Positions 16,988 to 25,947 of a stretch of 64,000 nucleotides of DNA are shown piece by piece. Position 1 is the first letter of the stretch; each line of letters begins with the position of its first letter. Position numbers and translations under genes: made by a program. Below the pieces are notes generated by a model. The model did not search any database. It saw only the letters and a list, made by a program, of their open reading frames with translations, and had not been told where the DNA came from. This stretch comes from Goodfellowiella coeruleoviolacea (GTDB lineage Bacteria > Actinomycetota > Actinomycetes > Mycobacteriales > Pseudonocardiaceae). The DNA lies in assembly GCF_024171785.1 (NCBI RefSeq), contig NZ_JAMTCK010000001.1:558134-622133 (forward strand), written 5' to 3'.

Positions 16988-17869
16988 ATGTCCGCACAGT
17001 TCACGAAAAACGCGTTGGACGAGGCAGCACCGGCCCGTGGCTGGTCGCGCGAAAAACGCACCCGCCGCGATTACCGGCACTGGTCGGGCGTGTTCGGCGG
17101 GCCGTTGCTGGGATTGGTCGCGGTGCTCGCCCTGCTGGCGGTCTGGCAATTGCTCGCGCTGGCACGTATCTGGCCGGAACAGATCGTCCCACCGCCCACC
17201 CGGGTGTGGGAGCAGTTGCTGGTCACCACCGACCCGCACAACGGCCAGGGCGGCTACGCCGGAGCCACGCTGTGGCAGCGGCTCGCGGTGAGCCTGCGCC
17301 GGGTGGCGTACGGATCGGGCTACGGCATCGTCATCGGCGTCCTGCTCGGGCTGGTCATGGGCCTGGTCCCGGTGGTCCGGGTGGTGGTCGCCCCACTGGT
17401 CACCTTCCTGCGGGCGCTGCCCCCGCTGGCGTACCTGAGCCTGCTGGTCATCTGGTTCGGCATCGACGAGGAACCCAAGGTCTACCTGCTGATGCTCGCC
17501 GCGTTCCCGCCCGTGGCCGTGGCCACGGCCGCCGCGGTCAGCGGGGTGAACCGCCAGTACGTCGAGGCGGCCAGGGCACTGGGCGCCCGGCGGCGGCACG
17601 TGCTCGGGTCGGTCGTGCTGCCCGCCGCCGCACCCGAGATCCTCACCGGCGTCCGGCTCGCCGTCGGCGTCGCCTACAGCTCGGTGGTGGCGGCCGAAAC
17701 GGTGAACGGGGCGGACGGAATCGGCGGAATGGTGTTGAACGCGCAGCGCTACAACCAGACGGCCGTGGTGCTGCTCGGTTTGTTCGTCATCGGAATCACC
17801 GGACTGGTCATCGACGCCCTGATCGTCGCCGTGCGGCGGTTGCTTTCCCCGTGGCGGGGACGGGCCTGA
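16988..17869 (+). CDS. ABC permease, sulfonate/taurine/nitrate type (SsuC/TauC)
   Basis: Membrane subunit of 293 aa with six predicted helices, first at about residues 36-60. Family markers are PPPTRVWEQLL after helix 1, the coupling segment YVEAARALGARRRH, and VAAETVNGADGIGGMVLNAQ near the C-terminus, typical of SsuC/TauC permeases. ATG at 16988 was chosen; upstream in-frame sequence is unlike any permease. It is followed by the binding protein, ATPase and TauD dioxygenase, so taurine or an alkanesulfonate is the likely cargo. Confidence 0.9.
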   Translation: MSAQFTKNALDEAAPARGWSREKRTRRDYRHWSGVFGGPLLGLVAVLALLAVWQLLALARIWPEQIVPPPTRVWEQLLVTTDPHNGQGGYAGATLWQRLAVSLRRVAYGSGYGIVIGVLLGLVMGLVPVVRVVVAPLVTFLRALPPLAYLSLLVIWFGIDEEPKVYLLMLAAFPPVAVATAAAVSGVNRQYVEAARALGARRRHVLGSVVLPAAAPEILTGVRLAVGVAYSSVVAAETVNGADGIGGMVLNAQRYNQTAVVLLGLFVIGITGLVIDALIVAVRRLLSPWRGRA

Positions 17870-17925
17870 ATTCCGCCGCCGCGCCAAATCCCGACCAGTA
17901 GCAGGACGAACCGGAAAGGAACGCG

Positions 17926-18972
17926 GTGCCCACCTCCTCCAGAATCAGCCGACGGGACGCGCTCACGCTGTTCGGCGGAATCGCGTCCGCGTCGGCGCTG
18001 GCCGCCTGCGGCGTCGGCGGCTCAGGCACACCACCGTCCACCACGTCGGTGCGCATCGCCTTCCAGAACTTCGCGGACAGCACCCTGCTGGTCAAGGACC
18101 AGGGCACGCTGGAGCGAGCCCTGCCCGGCCACACCGTCACCTGGACCGCCTTCGACTCCGGCGCCAGCATCAACACCGCCTTCCTGAGCGGCGCGCTGGA
18201 CATCGCGGTGATCGGCAGCAGCCCCACGGCCCAGGCCATCTGCCCGCCGCTGGGCATCCCGTACCAGGTCATCGAGCTGTTGAACGTGATCGGGAGCAGT
18301 GAGGCGCTGGTCGTCCGCGCCGGCAGCGGCATCACCGCGCTCGCCGAGCTGACCGGGCACAAGATCGCCACCCCGTTCAGCTCCACCGCCCACTACAGCC
18401 TGCTCGCCGCGCTCGACCAGGCCGGGGTGGACCCCGGCGGGGTCACGCTGGTCGACCTGGAACCGCAGAACATCCTCGCCGCCTGGCAGCGCGGTGACAT
18501 CGACGGCGCGTACGTGTGGACCCCGACCCTGTCCACCCTGCGACGCGACGGCACCACGCTCATCGACAGCGCCCGGCTGGCCGAGGCCGGCAAACCCACG
18601 ATGACCTTCGCCGTGGCCCACAACGACTTCATCGCCAGCCACCCGGACGTCGTCGACGCGTGGCTGACCGCGACCAACGACGCCATCACCCAGATCGGGC
18701 GCGACCCGGCCGTGGTCGCCGAGGCGGTGCACCGGCAACTCGGGATCAGCGGCGCGGACGCGCTCGCCCAGCTCGACCAGAACATCTACCTCGACCTGGA
18801 CCAGCAGCGCGGCGCCGACTACTTCGGCAGCACCGCCGCGCCGGGCGCGCTGGCGGACCGGCTGCGGGACACCGCCGAGTTCCTGTTCCAGCAGAAGAAG
18901 GTCGACTCCGTGCCGGAGCTGGCCACCTTCCGCGCGGCACTGCGCGTCCCGGAGGTCTCCGATGGCTCCTGA
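17926..18972 (+). CDS. Sulfonate/taurine-type ABC solute-binding lipoprotein
   Basis: Periplasmic-type binding protein of the SsuA/TauA/NMT1 family, 348 aa. The N-terminus has a twin-arginine-like signal (SRRDALTLFGG) followed by a lipobox LAAC, so export as a Tat lipoprotein is likely. Family segments include VAVIGSSPTAQ-like (IAVIGSSPTAQAIC), LTGHKIATPFSSTAHYSLL and DIDGAYVWTPTLSTLRRDG, which forms the ligand pocket in TauA relatives. GTG at 17926 has AAGGA upstream. The gene overlaps the downstream ATPase by 11 nt. Confidence 0.9.
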   Translation: MPTSSRISRRDALTLFGGIASASALAACGVGGSGTPPSTTSVRIAFQNFADSTLLVKDQGTLERALPGHTVTWTAFDSGASINTAFLSGALDIAVIGSSPTAQAICPPLGIPYQVIELLNVIGSSEALVVRAGSGITALAELTGHKIATPFSSTAHYSLLAALDQAGVDPGGVTLVDLEPQNILAAWQRGDIDGAYVWTPTLSTLRRDGTTLIDSARLAEAGKPTMTFAVAHNDFIASHPDVVDAWLTATNDAITQIGRDPAVVAEAVHRQLGISGADALAQLDQNIYLDLDQQRGADYFGSTAAPGALADRLRDTAEFLFQQKKVDSVPELATFRAALRVPEVSDGS

Positions 18973-19789
18973 ACCCGCCACCACCGCCGCACCAGCCGGC
19001 CCGCCCGCCGCGCTCGGGGACGGCGGGCCGTTGCTGGCCATCAGCGGGGTGACCAGGCGCTACGGTCGCGCGGCGCGCGCGGTCACCGCGCTGGGGCCGC
19101 TGGACCTGCGCGTCGACCCCGGCGAGTTCGTGGCCGTTGTCGGTCCGTCTGGTTCGGGCAAGAGCACGCTGCTGCGCCTGGTCGCCGGGTTCGACCAACC
19201 CAGTTCCGGCACGGTCCGGCTGGCGGGCCGGCCACCGGTGCCCGGACGCGGTGTCGGCGTGGTCTTCCAGCAACCCCGGCTGTTCCCGTGGCACACGGTG
19301 CGCCAGAACATCGCGGTCGCCCTGCGCTGGGCCGGCGTGCCCGCGGCCGAGCGCCCCCGGCGCACCGCGCAGCTGCTGGCCCTGGTCGGTCTCGGGGAGC
19401 TGGGGCGGCGCCGGGTGTGGGAGGTCTCCGGTGGTCAACAGCAGCGGGTGGCCATCGCCAGGGCGCTGGCCACCGCACCCGCGCTGCTGCTGCTGGACGA
19501 GCCGTTCGCCGCGCTGGACGCGCTGACCAGGGAACGCCTCCAGGAGGACATCCGGGCGCTGACCCGGCGCAGCGGCCAGGCGGCGGTCTTCGTCACGCAC
19601 AGCGTGGCCGAGGCGGTCTTCCTGGCCAACCGGGTCGTGGTGCTCAGCGACCGGCCCGGGCGCGTCGTCCTCGACCTGGAGATCCCCCTGCCCCGCACCG
19701 GGGTGACCGCCGACGAGTTGCGCGGCAGCGCCGACTTCGCGGCACTGCACGGTGAGGTGGCCGCCGCGGTGCGCGCCACGGCCCGCTGA
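18962..19789 (+). CDS. ABC ATPase, sulfonate/taurine type (SsuB/TauB)
   Basis: Nucleotide-binding subunit of 275 aa. Walker A is GPSGSGKST, Q-loop FQQPRLFPW, signature SGGQQQRV, Walker B LLLLDEPFAALD and switch His in FVTHSVAEAV. The FPWHTV sequence after the Q-loop and DRPGRV near the end are typical for SsuB/TauB/NrtD. About 25 extra Ala/Pro-rich residues precede the domain. The start overlaps the binding-protein gene, indicating one operon with the permease and TauD. Confidence 0.92.
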   Translation: MAPEPATTAAPAGPPAALGDGGPLLAISGVTRRYGRAARAVTALGPLDLRVDPGEFVAVVGPSGSGKSTLLRLVAGFDQPSSGTVRLAGRPPVPGRGVGVVFQQPRLFPWHTVRQNIAVALRWAGVPAAERPRRTAQLLALVGLGELGRRRVWEVSGGQQQRVAIARALATAPALLLLDEPFAALDALTRERLQEDIRALTRRSGQAAVFVTHSVAEAVFLANRVVVLSDRPGRVVLDLEIPLPRTGVTADELRGSADFAALHGEVAAAVRATAR

Positions 19790-19806
19790 ACGAAGGGAAA
19801 CCAGCC

Positions 19807-20682
19807 ATGACCCTCGCGGTACACACCCACCCGGTGTTCGAACCGCTGACCACCAGCATCGGCGCCACAGCCCACCACGTCGACCTCGCGGCCGACCTGT
19901 CCCCCGCGCTGGTCGCGGACATCAGGTCCGCGCTGCTCGAACACAAGGTGGTGATCTTCCCGCGCCAGCGGCTCACCCCGGAGAGCCAGATCGCCTTCGG
20001 CCGCGCGCTCGGCGAACTCACCGCGTCCCACCCCGTGGTGCCCGGCCTGGACGCCGCCCACCCGGAGATCTACGTGCTGGACAGCACCGACGGTGGCAAG
20101 GCCCCGGTGTGGCACACCGACGTGACCTTCATGAAGCGCCCGCCCCTGGGGTCGGTGCTGCGAGCCGTGTCACTGCCGGCGGTGGGCGGCGACACCTGCT
20201 GGACCAACCTGGAGGCGGCCTACCTGACGCTGTCCGAGCCGCTGCGCCGGCTGGCCGACCAGCTGCACGCCGAGCACGACGGCCGCCGGGACTTCCAGGA
20301 GTACCTGGAACAGCGGCGCAACGGCGAGGGCAACACCTGGGAGGGCACCACCGTCCGCTCCCTGGAGCCGGTCACCCACCCGGTGGTGCGGGTGCACCCG
20401 GAGACCGGCCGCAGGAGCCTGTTCGTCAACCCCGGGTTCACCACCCGGCTGATCGGTCTGTCCGATGTGGAGAGTCGCGCGCTGCTGGACGTCTTCTTCG
20501 CCGCCATCGGCAAACCGGAGCACAGCATCCGGCACCGGTGGCACGAGGGTGATGTGGTGGTCTGGGACAACCGCAGCACCGCGCACTACGCCGTGGACGA
20601 CTACGGCGACCACCGCCGGGTCATGCACCGGATCACCATCCGCGGTGACGAACCGGTCGGCCCCGCCCCGGCACACCCCTGA
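19807..20682 (+). CDS. tauD: TauD-family Fe(II)/2-oxoglutarate-dependent dioxygenase
   Basis: Non-haem iron oxygenase of 291 aa. TauD hydroxylates taurine next to sulfur so that sulfite is released, using 2-oxoglutarate and O2. The facial triad is visible as His103 and Asp105 in VWHTDVTF, plus a distal His in DHRRVMHRITI near residue 270, with the nearby Arg for 2-oxoglutarate. FVNPGFTTRLIGLS is a family-typical segment. Start has GAAGGGAAA upstream, 17 nt after the ATPase stop. With the importer it forms a sulfur-scavenging unit. Alkylsulfatases share the fold, so taurine versus another sulfonate or sulfate ester is not certain. Confidence 0.88.
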   Translation: MTLAVHTHPVFEPLTTSIGATAHHVDLAADLSPALVADIRSALLEHKVVIFPRQRLTPESQIAFGRALGELTASHPVVPGLDAAHPEIYVLDSTDGGKAPVWHTDVTFMKRPPLGSVLRAVSLPAVGGDTCWTNLEAAYLTLSEPLRRLADQLHAEHDGRRDFQEYLEQRRNGEGNTWEGTTVRSLEPVTHPVVRVHPETGRRSLFVNPGFTTRLIGLSDVESRALLDVFFAAIGKPEHSIRHRWHEGDVVVWDNRSTAHYAVDDYGDHRRVMHRITIRGDEPVGPAPAHP

Positions 20683-20704
20683 CCTGTCACACCCCTGACC
20701 TGTC
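20673..20704. repeat. 16-bp tandem duplication spanning convergent gene ends
   Basis: The unit ACACCCCTGACCTGTC occurs twice in tandem (20673-20688, 20689-20704) and a third partial copy follows. The first copy contains the TGA of tauD. The stop codon of the convergent AroM gene (20703-20705) sits at the end of the second. Spacing between the two genes therefore comes from the duplication. Confidence 0.9.
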
Positions 20705-21428
20705 ACACCCCGACCCGGCGCACCCCCGCGCCGGCCACGGCGAACTCGGCGGCGAGCCGGACGGCGAGGGCGCGGGCCAGCAGCACCGGCCGGCCCGCGG
20801 CCTCGGCGGCCACCGCGCGCATCCGCTCGGTGTAGCCGACGCAGTCCAGCACCAGCAGGTGCGCGCCGGCCGAGGCGAGTTGGGTGGCGGCGTGCGCGAG
20901 CACGTCCGCGCCGTCGGTGTAGGGGCTGGCGACCGATGTGGACACCGCGCCGGGCAGCACGTGCTGCCAGCGGGCGCGCACGTCGTCGGCCTGGTCGGGC
21001 AGCGGGCACACCACGCCCACCGGCCGGTCACCGGCGAGCGCGCGCACGCCCTGCTGCACCAGGCTCTCCGCCTCCAGCAGCGGACGGCTGGCGCGCAGGC
21101 CGGCGAAGTGGCCGGTGCACAGCAGCAGGGTGGCGGTGGCACCGTCCTGTTCGGACCGATCGACCGCGTCGGCGAGCAGCGGCAGCAGGGCGCGGTGGCC
21201 CAGCACCACCGCGCCGCCACCGCGCAGCCGCGAGGTCAGCGGTGCCTCGTCGGGCTCGGGCGCCAGCGCGGCCAGGTCGTCCGGGGTGGGCCGGTCGCCC
21301 AGCGGGTCCAGCGCGCCGTGCTGCACCAGGTCGATCCCGGCCAGCAGCGGCACCACGTCCGGGGTCAGGTCGTCGCGCGGCGCCTGGCCGATGGTGACCA
21401 GGCCCAGCACGGGTCGACGCGTGGTCAT
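20703..21428 (-). CDS. AroM-family protein
   Basis: 241-aa cytosolic protein of the AroM family. The typical N-terminus LGLVTIGQAPRDDLTPDV is present, then LLCTGHF near the middle and VLDCVGY near residue 185. It resembles Asp/Glu racemase-fold proteins, but biochemical function is unknown to me. ATG at 21428 follows GAGGAGGAGG. It is the last gene of a run with an OPT transporter and a DUF1177 protein; I recall this trio co-occurring in other genomes, which suggests a role in metabolism of the transported compound. Confidence 0.85.
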   Translation of the reverse strand: MTTRRPVLGLVTIGQAPRDDLTPDVVPLLAGIDLVQHGALDPLGDRPTPDDLAALAPEPDEAPLTSRLRGGGAVVLGHRALLPLLADAVDRSEQDGATATLLLCTGHFAGLRASRPLLEAESLVQQGVRALAGDRPVGVVCPLPDQADDVRARWQHVLPGAVSTSVASPYTDGADVLAHAATQLASAGAHLLVLDCVGYTERMRAVAAEAAGRPVLLARALAVRLAAEFAVAGAGVRRVGV

Positions 21429-21446
21429 CGACGCCTCCTCCTCAGC

Positions 21447-23129
21447 TCACTTCGCGCGCAGGATCTGACTGGTGTCGGCGACCGAGCCGCCGGCGATCAG
21501 GCCGGCGCCGACCAGGGCGAGATCGGTGTCCGCGTCCTCGCCCGCCGTGCGGCCACCCGAGCGCCGGCGCCACCAGCCGTAGCCGGCGCGGACCAGCAGG
21601 GCGCCAAGCACCGCCCAGCACGCCTGCGGGGTGGCCACCAGCAGGCCGGTGGCCAGCAGCACGCCCATCTGCCGCGCCGGACCGCCGAGCAGCTGGATCA
21701 GCGCGCCGGGGACCGCCCACAGCAGCAGGTTGCCCAGCACCGACGGATCGCTGATGCCGGCCACGATCGTGCTGGCGTACACCTTGGCGACCGGCGGCAC
21801 CAGACCCTGACCGAAGAACGACCGCCAGGTCAGGATGACGGTGACCAGCGCGACCGCGAAGCCCACCAGCTGCGCCAGGTACTGCTGCTGGCGGCCGGCG
21901 TTCTCGAAGGGGCGCCACGGCCGGGCGTCCCTGCGCAGCAGCCAGCCCGCCTTGAAGTCGTAGCCCATGTCGGCGAAGGCCGGTCCGGTGGACGCGGCGT
22001 AGCCGACCAGCAGGGCCAGCGGCACGGTGGGGATGCCCAGCACCAGACCGAGGATCAGGAAGATCAGGGTCACCGCGAACGCCGGGAACCAGCCGGAGTG
22101 CATGGCGGCCAGGCCGACGATCAACTGGTGCACCAGGGCGGCGATCCCGGCCAGCAGCACCCAGCCGACCAGGGCGATCGGCGACATCTGCGCGGTGACC
22201 CCGCCGACCACCGCCAGCACGACCGCGCCGGCCACGAACAGCACCAGGCCCTCAACGAGGCCGCGGCGCATCCGGTGGTCGTCGACCGTGTGCTCCTCGT
22301 CGTCCACCGTCGCGACAGGACGCTCGGCCGCACGGTCACGGACCCGCGCGGCCCGCTGCTGGCGGCGCCGGCCCCAGCCGGCGAGCACCACGACGGCCTG
22401 CCCCAGTGCCACCACGCCCGCGCCGATCATCACCCCGTGCGGGATGTACAGAGTGGACAGTGACACGTGGAACAGGGTGGGCGCGTACTGGGCGACGAGC
22501 AGGCCCACCCCGAACATCAGCAGCGCCCACATGTTGCCGATCAGGGCCACGCCCGCCGCGCTCATCGGCAGCTTGAGCAGGGTGCCCACCAGGCCCACCA
22601 GACCGCCGACGCCCAGGATGAGCGCGCGTCGGCCGCCGCTGTCCCCGGCCTTGATCGTCTCGGCCGCGGCCACCCCGGGCGGCCAGGCGTTGCCGGCCGG
22701 CAGCAGCCTGGAGTCGAACACCCGGTAGAGCACCCAGCCGTCCACGGCCAGCCCGATGGTGGCGCCGAGCAGCATCGGCCCCACCAGTTCCGGCCGGCCC
22801 AGCGCGAACGGCACGGCGATCGGGGTGAGCAGCGAGTTGGCCGCGGCGAAGGTGGCACCGGACACGGCCGACTGCACCAGGTTCTGCCGGTGCCGCGAGC
22901 GCATCCTGGACAGGCCGGCGAAGGAGATCCGGCCGACCAGCATGGCCACCAGCGCGCCGATCACCGACGTGTTCGGTGAGATGCCCAGCGTGGTCACCAG
23001 GTTCAGCCCGATCACCGCACCGAGCACCGAGAGCACCGCGGTGAGCACCAGGGTGATCGGATCGAACGCCTTGGGGTGCGCGTCCGACGGGCCCTGGCCC
23101 ACGGCGTTCGCCACCGTCTTGGAACTCAT
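21447..23129 (-). CDS. OPT/YSL-family transporter
   Basis: Polytopic membrane protein of 560 aa with about 12-14 hydrophobic helices. Members of the oligopeptide transporter (OPT) family move small peptides or metal chelates by proton coupling. Supporting segments are the first helix LVLTAVLSVLGAVIGLNLVT, the paired Gly/Pro-rich stretches GNAWPPGVAAAETIKAGD and HSGWFPAFAV, and a hydrophilic loop near residues 255-290. ATG at 23129 has GGAGAG close upstream. It sits 18 nt upstream of AroM on the same strand and 104 nt downstream of the DUF1177 gene, probably one operon. Confidence 0.85.
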   Translation of the reverse strand: MSSKTVANAVGQGPSDAHPKAFDPITLVLTAVLSVLGAVIGLNLVTTLGISPNTSVIGALVAMLVGRISFAGLSRMRSRHRQNLVQSAVSGATFAAANSLLTPIAVPFALGRPELVGPMLLGATIGLAVDGWVLYRVFDSRLLPAGNAWPPGVAAAETIKAGDSGGRRALILGVGGLVGLVGTLLKLPMSAAGVALIGNMWALLMFGVGLLVAQYAPTLFHVSLSTLYIPHGVMIGAGVVALGQAVVVLAGWGRRRQQRAARVRDRAAERPVATVDDEEHTVDDHRMRRGLVEGLVLFVAGAVVLAVVGGVTAQMSPIALVGWVLLAGIAALVHQLIVGLAAMHSGWFPAFAVTLIFLILGLVLGIPTVPLALLVGYAASTGPAFADMGYDFKAGWLLRRDARPWRPFENAGRQQQYLAQLVGFAVALVTVILTWRSFFGQGLVPPVAKVYASTIVAGISDPSVLGNLLLWAVPGALIQLLGGPARQMGVLLATGLLVATPQACWAVLGALLVRAGYGWWRRRSGGRTAGEDADTDLALVGAGLIAGGSVADTSQILRAK

Positions 23130-23233
23130 GACTCTCTCCAGGGGTGCGGCCCGAACCGGGTGGTCGGGCTGCCGGGTGTCGCGGTGTCGGCGCTGGCGCG
23201 GTCAGCGGTCGCCGCCGCCCGGCCGGCTGGGGA

Positions 23234-24178
23234 TCAGGCGGTTTCCGGCGCCGACTGCAACTGGGTCATCGACCCGTACAGCGACACCAGCCGGTCGAAC
23301 TCGTCGGCGTCGTGGAAGCGCAGGCTGCCCGCGCCCAGTCGCTTGGCCGTCTCCACGGCGACGCGCGCGGCCAGCGCGATGTCCACCTCGTGGCTGGCGC
23401 CGGTGGCGCAGCCGGCCACCGCGGTCTGGGCGGTGATGGCCAGCCCGACCACCGGCGCGGACGTGGCCACCGCCGGCTGCAGGATGGAGTTGATGTGCTG
23501 CACGCCGTTGCCGTACGGGGTGATGTCCTGCATGGTGATCGGGTAGGTGCGGGCGTGCTCCCCGGTCACCGTCTCCACCACGTCGATCAGGTCGTCGCTG
23601 ACCTTCAGGATCCACCCCTGCTTGACCGTGGGTGAGAGCGCGATGCCGCGGTGGTTGATCACCCGGTTGCCCTTGGTGGTGTCGATGGACAGCACCACGT
23701 CCATCTCGTCGCTGACCTCGTGCTCGTTCATGGTGCGCATGTCCACCGGCGAGTTCATGAACGGCACCGGGTGGTGCGGCTGGGTGGGGGCCCAGCCGCA
23801 CACGTGGGTGGACACAATCACGTCACCGGGCAGCACGTCGCCCTTGGCGTGCATGTCCAGCAGCTTGGCGGCGACGGCCAGGGCGGCCGCCGCACCGTCC
23901 CCATCGGACACGTAGCCGACCAGTTCGGGCCGCGCGCCGACACCACCGAGCCGGCCGATCACGCCCAGGGTCGGGGCGCTGCCGCCGGACCGCTTGCCCG
24001 CGCTGCCCGCAACCACCACGGTGACGAAGTCGGTGTGGCCCTGCTCACCGGTCACCGTCTCCACGGTGATCTCCGCGCCGTCCGCGCCCGCGAACGACTT
24101 CAGGTGCTCGGCGAGCACGGCGCCGCTGGTGTTCGGCGAGTCCAGCAGCTCGACAACATCGAGAACGTGCTTGAGCAA
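23234..24178 (-). CDS. DUF1177-family protein
   Basis: 314-aa protein of the DUF1177 family; function unknown. TTG at 24178 is chosen because GCGGAGGAA lies 6 nt before it; upstream codons are not protein-like. Conserved-looking features are the start LLKHVLDVVELLDSPNTSG, a His/Pro-rich stretch (STHVCGWAPTQPHHPVPFMN) and THS/SHEVDIA-like HEVDIALAARVAVETAKRLG near the C-terminus. His/Asp content would allow a metal-dependent hydrolase, but this is not established. It leads the operon with OPT transporter and AroM, and the IclR gene is divergent from it. Confidence 0.85.
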   Translation of the reverse strand: MLKHVLDVVELLDSPNTSGAVLAEHLKSFAGADGAEITVETVTGEQGHTDFVTVVVAGSAGKRSGGSAPTLGVIGRLGGVGARPELVGYVSDGDGAAAALAVAAKLLDMHAKGDVLPGDVIVSTHVCGWAPTQPHHPVPFMNSPVDMRTMNEHEVSDEMDVVLSIDTTKGNRVINHRGIALSPTVKQGWILKVSDDLIDVVETVTGEHARTYPITMQDITPYGNGVQHINSILQPAVATSAPVVGLAITAQTAVAGCATGASHEVDIALAARVAVETAKRLGAGSLRFHDADEFDRLVSLYGSMTQLQSAPETA

Positions 24179-24208
24179 GGCGCTTCCTCCGCGTGGTGGG
24201 CCTCGGGT

Positions 24209-24242
24209 GGTTGTTGGTGGGACCTGGGGTTGTTGGTGGGAC
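24209..24242. repeat. 15-bp direct repeat in the DUF1177/IclR divergent promoter
   Basis: GGTTGTTGGTGGGAC occurs exactly at 24209-24223 and 24228-24242, start-to-start 19 bp (about two helical turns). It lies between two divergent start codons, so it could be a regulator site or a slippage duplication. Confidence 0.8.
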
Positions 24243-24275
24243 AGGGTTGTCCGGCATCTCGCAGTCCACAACGAA

Positions 24276-24302
24276 TTCTCTGATAGCGAGAAGCCGTAAA
24301 CT
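24276..24302 (+). promoter_or_regulatory. Putative leaderless promoter and operator of the IclR gene
   Basis: TAAACT (24297-24302) ends 7 nt before the ATG at 24310, with no ribosome site between. An inverted repeat TTCTC-N7-GAGAA (24276-24292) sits directly upstream, where an autorepressor would block polymerase. Confidence 0.5.
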
Positions 24303-24309
24303 GCCCGTC

Positions 24310-25137
24310 ATGAGCACCGGGCACCAGGAGGCAGGCCGGCGCGGCCGACGTGACGCGGCCGGTCCCGGTCCACTGCAGAGCGTCGACCGCGCCCTGGAAG
24401 TCCTGCTCTCCTTTGACGAGCATCGCACGGAATGGGGCGTGACCGAGCTGGCCGAGGAGTTCGGCTGGGACAAGTCGGTGGCGCACCGGCTGCTGGCCGC
24501 CCTGGCGCACCGGGGTTTCCTGGTGTCCCAACCGGTCACCCGCCGTTACCGGCTGGGGCCGTCCGTGTGGCACCTGGCCTGGCTGTGGGAGCGCAAGGGC
24601 GGCCTGGCCACCCTGGCCCGACCGGCGCTGACCCGGCTGGCGCAGCAGACCGGGTACACCGCGCTACTGGCCGTGCCCGACGGGACGCACATGCGCTGTG
24701 TGGAGACAGTGGACGGTGCGGACGGCCCGCTGCGGCACTACTCGCTCGTGGGCGAGCTGTACCCGGCGCACGCCGGCGCCACCTCGCGCGCCTACTTCGC
24801 CATGCTGCCGGACGGGGCGCGGCACACCCTGTTCCAGGACCGGCCGATGGCGCGCTTCTCCGACACCACCCCGGTGGACGCGGACCGGCTGGACCGGCTG
24901 TTCCGGGTGACCCGCGCCACCGGCTACGCCTACTCCGAGGGCGAGTACGACGCGGACACGGCCGCGCTGGCCGTGCCGCTGCTGATCCGCCACCAGCCGG
25001 TGGCCACCCTCACCCTGTGCGCGCACGCGATCCCCCGGGACCGTCACGCCGAGCTGGTGGACCTGCTGCGGGACGAGGCACTGGAACTGACCAGGGTGCT
25101 CGCGCCGCGCCCCCGGCCGGCCGCGCGCGGACGTTAA
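24310..25137 (+). CDS. IclR-family transcriptional regulator
   Basis: 275-aa regulator. The N-terminal winged helix (residues about 22-80) reads LQSVDRALEVLLSFDEH, then ELAEEFGWDKSVAHRLLAAL as recognition helices. The C-terminal effector domain starts with LARPALTRLAQQTGYTA and has the family segment SRAYFAMLPDG and a PLLIRHQPVATLTL core. It is divergent from the DUF1177-OPT-AroM genes, so regulation of that operon by the transported compound is likely. Autoregulation is suggested by an inverted repeat over its promoter. It appears leaderless (ATG 24310). Confidence 0.9.
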   Translation: MSTGHQEAGRRGRRDAAGPGPLQSVDRALEVLLSFDEHRTEWGVTELAEEFGWDKSVAHRLLAALAHRGFLVSQPVTRRYRLGPSVWHLAWLWERKGGLATLARPALTRLAQQTGYTALLAVPDGTHMRCVETVDGADGPLRHYSLVGELYPAHAGATSRAYFAMLPDGARHTLFQDRPMARFSDTTPVDADRLDRLFRVTRATGYAYSEGEYDADTAALAVPLLIRHQPVATLTLCAHAIPRDRHAELVDLLRDEALELTRVLAPRPRPAARGR

Positions 25138-25199
25138 CCTGCTCCCCGCCCGACCCCGCACAGCCAACCGCCGTGCACGACCGCGAAAGGCCCGTTGCG

Positions 25200-25925
25200 A
25201 TGCGCCTGCTGCTGCTGTCCAACTCCACCGCTCCCGGGCGGGGCTACCTCGAACACGCCACGGACGTGCTGCGCGACACCCTGTCCGGCGTGCGCCGGCT
25301 GGTGTTCGTCCCGTTCGCGCTGGCCGACCACGACGACTACACCCGCAAGGTCGCCGAGGCGCTGGCGCCGCTGGGCGTCGAGGTGCTCGGCGCGCACCAG
25401 GGCGACCCGCTCGCCCTGCTCGACTCGGCGCAGGCGGTGTTCGTCGGCGGCGGCAACACCTTCCGCCTGCTCAAGCGGTTGCACGCCACCGGGCTGGTGA
25501 CCGCGATCAACGCCGCGGTGCGGGCCGGAACCGTCTACATCGGATCGAGCGCCGGCACGAACGTGGCCTGCCCCACCGTGCGGACCACCAACGACATGCC
25601 GATCGTGCAGCCGCCGTCGCTGGACGCGGTCGGCCTGGTGCCCTTCCAGATCAACCCGCACTACCTCGACCCGCTGCCGGACAGCACGCACATGGGCGAG
25701 ACGCGCGAGGAACGGCTGGTGCAGTTCCTGGAGGAGAACGACGGCCCGGTGCTGGGCATGCGCGAGGGCACCTGGCTGGTGCGCGCCGAGGACACCCTCA
25801 CCCTGGGTGGGACGGCCGCGGGCGCCCGGCTGTTCCGCCGCGGCCAGGAGCCGGCCGAGATCGCCACCGGCACCGACCTGAGCTGGCTGCTGGACACCCG
25901 GACCCGGTACGACGCCGGCGCGTGA
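25200..25925 (+). CDS. pepE: Peptidase E (S51 Asp-dipeptidase)
   Basis: Cytosolic alpha-aspartyl dipeptidase of 241 aa that hydrolyses dipeptides with N-terminal Asp. The nucleophile Ser117 lies in IGSSAGTN, the nucleophile-elbow motif of S51. Upstream is VFVGGGNTFRLLKRL, a hallmark of the family; INPHYLDP and GMREGTWL follow, as in E. coli PepE (229 aa). ATG at 25200 has GAAAGG upstream. It is 62 nt after the IclR gene and across from the OPT operon, so it may process imported peptides. Confidence 0.9.
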   Translation: MRLLLLSNSTAPGRGYLEHATDVLRDTLSGVRRLVFVPFALADHDDYTRKVAEALAPLGVEVLGAHQGDPLALLDSAQAVFVGGGNTFRLLKRLHATGLVTAINAAVRAGTVYIGSSAGTNVACPTVRTTNDMPIVQPPSLDAVGLVPFQINPHYLDPLPDSTHMGETREERLVQFLEENDGPVLGMREGTWLVRAEDTLTLGGTAAGARLFRRGQEPAEIATGTDLSWLLDTRTRYDAGA

Positions 25926-25947
25926 GGCGCGCACCGGCCGTTGGGCA

